In this document: positions 61,714 through 64,000 of the stretch, one piece after another
Position numbering within the stretch: the first letter of the stretch is position 1
Layout: every line of letters begins with the position of its first letter
Assembly (NCBI RefSeq): GCF_002799155.1
Contig: NZ_NERD01000002.1
Location: 3,782,001-3,846,000, forward strand
DNA from: Stenotrophomonas maltophilia
Lineage (GTDB): Bacteria; Pseudomonadota; Gammaproteobacteria; Xanthomonadales; Xanthomonadaceae
Length of the DNA stretch: 64,000 nucleotides
Reading direction: 5' to 3'
Made by a program: the position numbers and the translations under genes
The notes under the pieces: model-generated
Database searches by the model: none
What the model was told of the DNA's origin: nothing
Seen by the model: the letters and a program-made list of their open reading frames with translations, nothing else

Positions 61714-62510
61714 CAGACGATCTCCACGGCCTTGCCGGCCTTGTTGCGTTCGTTGTTGCGGCGGATGATCTCGCCGGCCAGGCCCAGGTAGGCCACGCCA
61801 CCGCGCGAGGCGCGGTCGTAGCCGACGATGCTCTGGCCATGGCTGGGCGCCTCGGCCAGGCGCACGTTGCGCGGCACGATGGTGCGGAACACGCGATCGC
61901 CGAAGTGTTCGGTGAGCTCGGCCGAGACCGCGTTGGCCAGGTTGTTGCGCACGTCGAACATGGTGCGCAGCACGCCTTCGATCTCCAGCGCCGGGTTCAG
62001 GCTGGTACGCAGCGCCTCGATGGTTTCCACCAGCGCGCTCAGGCCTTCCAGCGCGTAGTACTCGCACTGCATCGGCACGATCACCGAGTCGGCGGCGGCC
62101 AGCGCGTTGAGCGTCAGCAGCGACAGCGCCGGCGGGCAGTCGATCAGGATGTAGTCGTACTCGTCGCGGATCGGCGCCAGCGCGCGCTTCAGGCGCTGCT
62201 CGCGCTCGCTCTGGCCCATCAGCTGGATCTCGGCGGCGGTCAGGTCGATGTTGCCGGGCAGCAGGTCGTAGCCCTCGGCCGTCTGCACGCGCACATCGGC
62301 GGCGCTGTTCTCGCCGAGCAGCAGGTCACAGGTGGAGGCGGCCAGCTCTCGTTTGTCCACGCCACTGCCCATGGTCGCGTTGCCCTGCGAATCCAGGTCG
62401 ACCAACAGCACGCGCTTGGGTGCGTTGGCCAGGGAAGCGGCCAGGTTGACGGCGGTCGTGGTCTTGCCGACGCCACCCTTCTGGTTGGCGATGGCGATGA
62501 TGCGGGCCAT
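61713..62510 (-). CDS. parA: Chromosome-partitioning ATPase ParA
   Basis: 265 aa. MARIIAIANQKGGVGKTTTA: deviant Walker A at 11-17. Contains LVDLDSQGNATMGSG and DCPPALSLLTLNAL. Works with ParB on chromosome segregation. Start at the ATG at 62510, which gives the standard N-terminus. Promoter visible upstream. Confidence 0.97.
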   Translation of the reverse strand: MARIIAIANQKGGVGKTTTAVNLAASLANAPKRVLLVDLDSQGNATMGSGVDKRELAASTCDLLLGENSAADVRVQTAEGYDLLPGNIDLTAAEIQLMGQSEREQRLKRALAPIRDEYDYILIDCPPALSLLTLNALAAADSVIVPMQCEYYALEGLSALVETIEALRTSLNPALEIEGVLRTMFDVRNNLANAVSAELTEHFGDRVFRTIVPRNVRLAEAPSHGQSIVGYDRASRGGVAYLGLAGEIIRRNNERNKAGKAVEIV

Positions 62511-62546
62511 GCGGGTGTGCCTCGTCGACGTGTGCTGGGACCGGTC

Positions 62547-62575
62547 ATTATGCGTACAACCGGCCCCTTGCGGAA
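62547..62575 (-). promoter_or_regulatory. Predicted sigma-70 promoter of parA-parB
   Basis: Minus strand: -35 TTCCGC (62575-62570), 17-base spacer, -10 CATAAT (62552-62547), ~37 bases before the parA ATG. Same -10 as the rpmB promoter. Confidence 0.5.
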
Positions 62576-62622
62576 ATCGTGGATCGCCAACCTCTTGTTC
62601 CACAAGGGGCTGGCGACGGGAA

Positions 62623-63261
62623 TCAGGGGCCTGTAACGGTGACCAGGTGGCGTTCACCGGCCAGGCCGGGCACGCCCAGCGGGGTCACCTCGCGCACCTG
62701 CCAGCCAGCCGGCAGCTCCGCGATCTCTTCATGCGGGTAGACGCCCTTCATGGCCAGCAGCACGCCGCCGGGGCGCAGCAGGTGGCCACCGACGCGGACG
62801 ATGCCGGCCAGGGTATCCATCGCGCGCGCGGTCAGCTGGTCGTAGCGGCCGGCCTCGTCCAGCGCCTCGGCACGCGATTCGGCCACGCGGGCGTTGCCCA
62901 GGCCAAGCTGGCGCACGGCCTCGCGCATGAAGCGCGCCTTCTTGCCGTTGCTCTCGACCAGGGTGACCTGCAGGCCCGGGCAGGCGATCGCCAGCGGGAT
63001 GCCGGGCAGCCCGGGGCCGGTGCCGAGGTCGGCCAGGCTGCCGTCGGCCACGAACGGCTGCATCGCCAGCGAGTCGAGCAGGTGGCGGGTGACCATCTCC
63101 TGCGGATCGCGGATGGCGGTGAGGTTGTAGGTGCCGTTCCAGCGGTGCAGCAGGGCCAGGTAACGCAGCAGCGGCGGCGCCAGCGCGGCGTCCAGGCCCA
63201 TGCTGGCCAGGCCCTGTTCCAGCGTGGCAGCCACGCTGGCGGGAAGTGGGTGTTCGCTCAT
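62623..63261 (-). CDS. rsmG: 16S rRNA (guanine-527-N7)-methyltransferase
   Basis: 212 aa. SAM-binding [17 protein letters not shown] (residues ~75-92) and [20 protein letters not shown], standard for RsmG/GidB. Methylates G527 of 16S rRNA using SAM. Lies upstream of parA as in many origin-proximal regions; 112 bases separate it from parA. Confidence 0.96.
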   Translation of the reverse strand: MSEHPLPASVAATLEQGLASMGLDAALAPPLLRYLALLHRWNGTYNLTAIRDPQEMVTRHLLDSLAMQPFVADGSLADLGTGPGLPGIPLAIACPGLQVTLVESNGKKARFMREAVRQLGLGNARVAESRAEALDEAGRYDQLTARAMDTLAGIVRVGGHLLRPGGVLLAMKGVYPHEEIAELPAGWQVREVTPLGVPGLAGERHLVTVTGP

Positions 63262-63300
63262 GCCGGCATTATCGCCGGTTTTGCGCGCTGATTCCCCGCT

Positions 63301-63927
63301 TCAGTGCGGATACCAGGCCAACGCCGCACGGAACTGGCCGCTGGCCTGCCATTCGTGCAGGTGCCAGCGCGTGGCCTCGCCCAGTTCCGGGTCGCACCAG
63401 CGCAGGTGCAGGGCGCCATCGGCCCCCGGTGCCAGCTGCAGGCGGTGCAGGCCGAACGAGATGCCCTGCCCGTGCGCCTTCAGGATGGCCTCCTTGATGC
63501 ACCACACGCGGAAGAACCAGTGCTCGCGACCGGCCGCGTCCAGGCTTTCCAGCCAGGCCACCTCCTCGGGGTGGAAGAAACGCTGCACGATCTCCAGCAG
63601 GCGGGCCCGCGGCCGCAGCAGCTCCAGGTCCACGCCCAGCCGCACGCCATCGCCCAGCGCTACCAGCAGCACCTCGCCACTGTGGCTCCAGCCGGTGCCG
63701 TAGTGGGCCAGCGCGCCGCTCAGTTCCGGCCGGCCCTTGTCATCACGGACCAGTGGCAACGTCTCCGGGTCGGCGCCCAGCGCCTGCGCCAGCACCTGCC
63801 GCGCCTGCGGTTCGCCGCGCTGGCCTGGCACATGCGGACGCCGCCAGACCGTCACCGGACCGAAGCGCCACGGGCCGTCGAGGGTGGCTGGCAGGCTCAT
63901 CCGCACGCGCCCGTCACGCAATTCCAC
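63301..63927 (-). CDS. 4'-phosphopantetheinyl transferase (Sfp type)
   Basis: 208 aa. Motifs GVDLELLRPR (Asp100, Glu102), RFFHPEEVAWL and WCIKEAILKAHG (Trp142, Lys145, Glu146). Adds phosphopantetheine to a carrier protein serine. The pigment operon has two ACPs and no transferase of its own, so this is the best candidate in the window, though it may serve other systems. An alternative ATG at 63900 would drop nine residues. Stop is 37 bases before rsmG. Confidence 0.9.
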   Translation of the reverse strand: MELRDGRVRMSLPATLDGPWRFGPVTVWRRPHVPGQRGEPQARQVLAQALGADPETLPLVRDDKGRPELSGALAHYGTGWSHSGEVLLVALGDGVRLGVDLELLRPRARLLEIVQRFFHPEEVAWLESLDAAGREHWFFRVWCIKEAILKAHGQGISFGLHRLQLAPGADGALHLRWCDPELGEATRWHLHEWQASGQFRAALAWYPH

Positions 63928-63984
63928 GACGGGTTCACGGCCGTGCGCGTCAACTGGTCACAGTTCCCCACCGGAGGTTCGATC

Positions 63985-64000
63985 ATGGGCATCATCATCT
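63985..64000 (+). CDS. Start of a further gene, cut by the window end
   Basis: A GGAGG ribosome site (63973-63977) then ATGGGCATCATCATC (M-G-I-I-I) at 63985. The few visible residues fit small membrane proteins of the GlsB/YeaQ type, which often start MGIIxWL, but too little is present to name it. Confidence 0.4.

Noticed and set aside
1..64000. CRISPR arrays, prophage, insertion sequences, tRNA and rRNA genes
   Set aside because: I looked for regularly spaced repeats, transposase or integrase motifs and tRNA-like cloverleafs in the gaps and found none; the only repeats are SMAG-type hairpins and the GGGGTC palindromes.

Overview
The window is chromosomal DNA from a high-GC gammaproteobacterium of the Xanthomonadaceae, most likely Stenotrophomonas. 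The main evidence is about fifteen short hairpin repeats starting with GTAG (GTAGAGTCGAGC.., GTAGTGCCGGCC.., GTAGATCCACGC..), the form described for the SMAG/REP repeats of S. maltophilia. A xanthomonadin-like aryl polyene operon and a C-rich small RNA beside polA agree with this. I saw no rRNA, tRNA, CRISPR array, prophage or insertion sequence. Genes are dense and many overlap by a few bases.

Layout. 1-6.2 kb: a KefC-type K+/H+ antiporter (+), a large membrane-anchored ankyrin protein overlapping a YcgL-domain gene (-), and a small exported protein. 6.25-22.66 kb: one 18-gene minus-strand operon for an aryl polyene pigment. It holds a short ketosynthase/chain-length-like protein, two acyltransferases, two ACPs, a membrane protein, an acyl-activating enzyme fused to a hotdog domain, a family-2 glycosyltransferase, a MIO-type ammonia lyase, a thioesterase, a LolA-like carrier, an MMPL exporter, a halogenase-like flavoenzyme, a DUF3261 lipoprotein, two ketosynthases, a dehydratase and a ketoreductase. 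22.87-26.74 kb: cyanide-insensitive-type cytochrome bd oxidase (cydAB) and an ECF sigma operon flanked by two small membrane proteins. 26.98-34.12 kb (+): an S9 peptidase, a Nudix hydrolase, a membrane protein, two tandem paralogous secreted Cys-paired repeat proteins, and hemF.

34.2-45.4 kb: a YetF-type protein, an sX13-like small RNA directly downstream of polA, polA, a DUF2782 lipoprotein, a universal stress protein, several small genes, uvrD, an FAD/NAD(P)-binding protein and a cardiolipin synthase. 45.6-49.5 kb: rpmB-rpmG, a GT1 glycosyltransferase, a DnaQ-like exonuclease, and a divergent LysR/Rid pair. 49.7-55.7 kb: a czc-type heavy-metal efflux operon led by a small His/Cys-rich exported protein. 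55.8-64 kb (-): a DUF885 hydrolase, a lipid-A-N-domain protein with a GT2 glycosyltransferase, a nucleotide-sugar epimerase, a SUFU-domain protein, the parB-parA-rsmG group typical of origin-proximal DNA, and a 4'-phosphopantetheinyl transferase. The last 16 bases hold the start of another gene.

How the genes fit together. In the pigment operon the lyase and/or acyl-activating enzyme would supply an aryl starter, the ketosynthase/reductase/dehydratase set would extend it on the two ACPs, and the transferases, LolA-like protein and exporter would attach and move the lipid to the outer membrane. The phosphopantetheinyl transferase at 63.3 kb is a candidate activator of those ACPs. The less ordinary items are the lyase and halogenase-like enzyme in the pigment operon, the paired Cys-repeat genes, the sRNA, and GTAG repeats that supply the stop codons of two genes. 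A second, GTAG-less family of long palindromes is also present.
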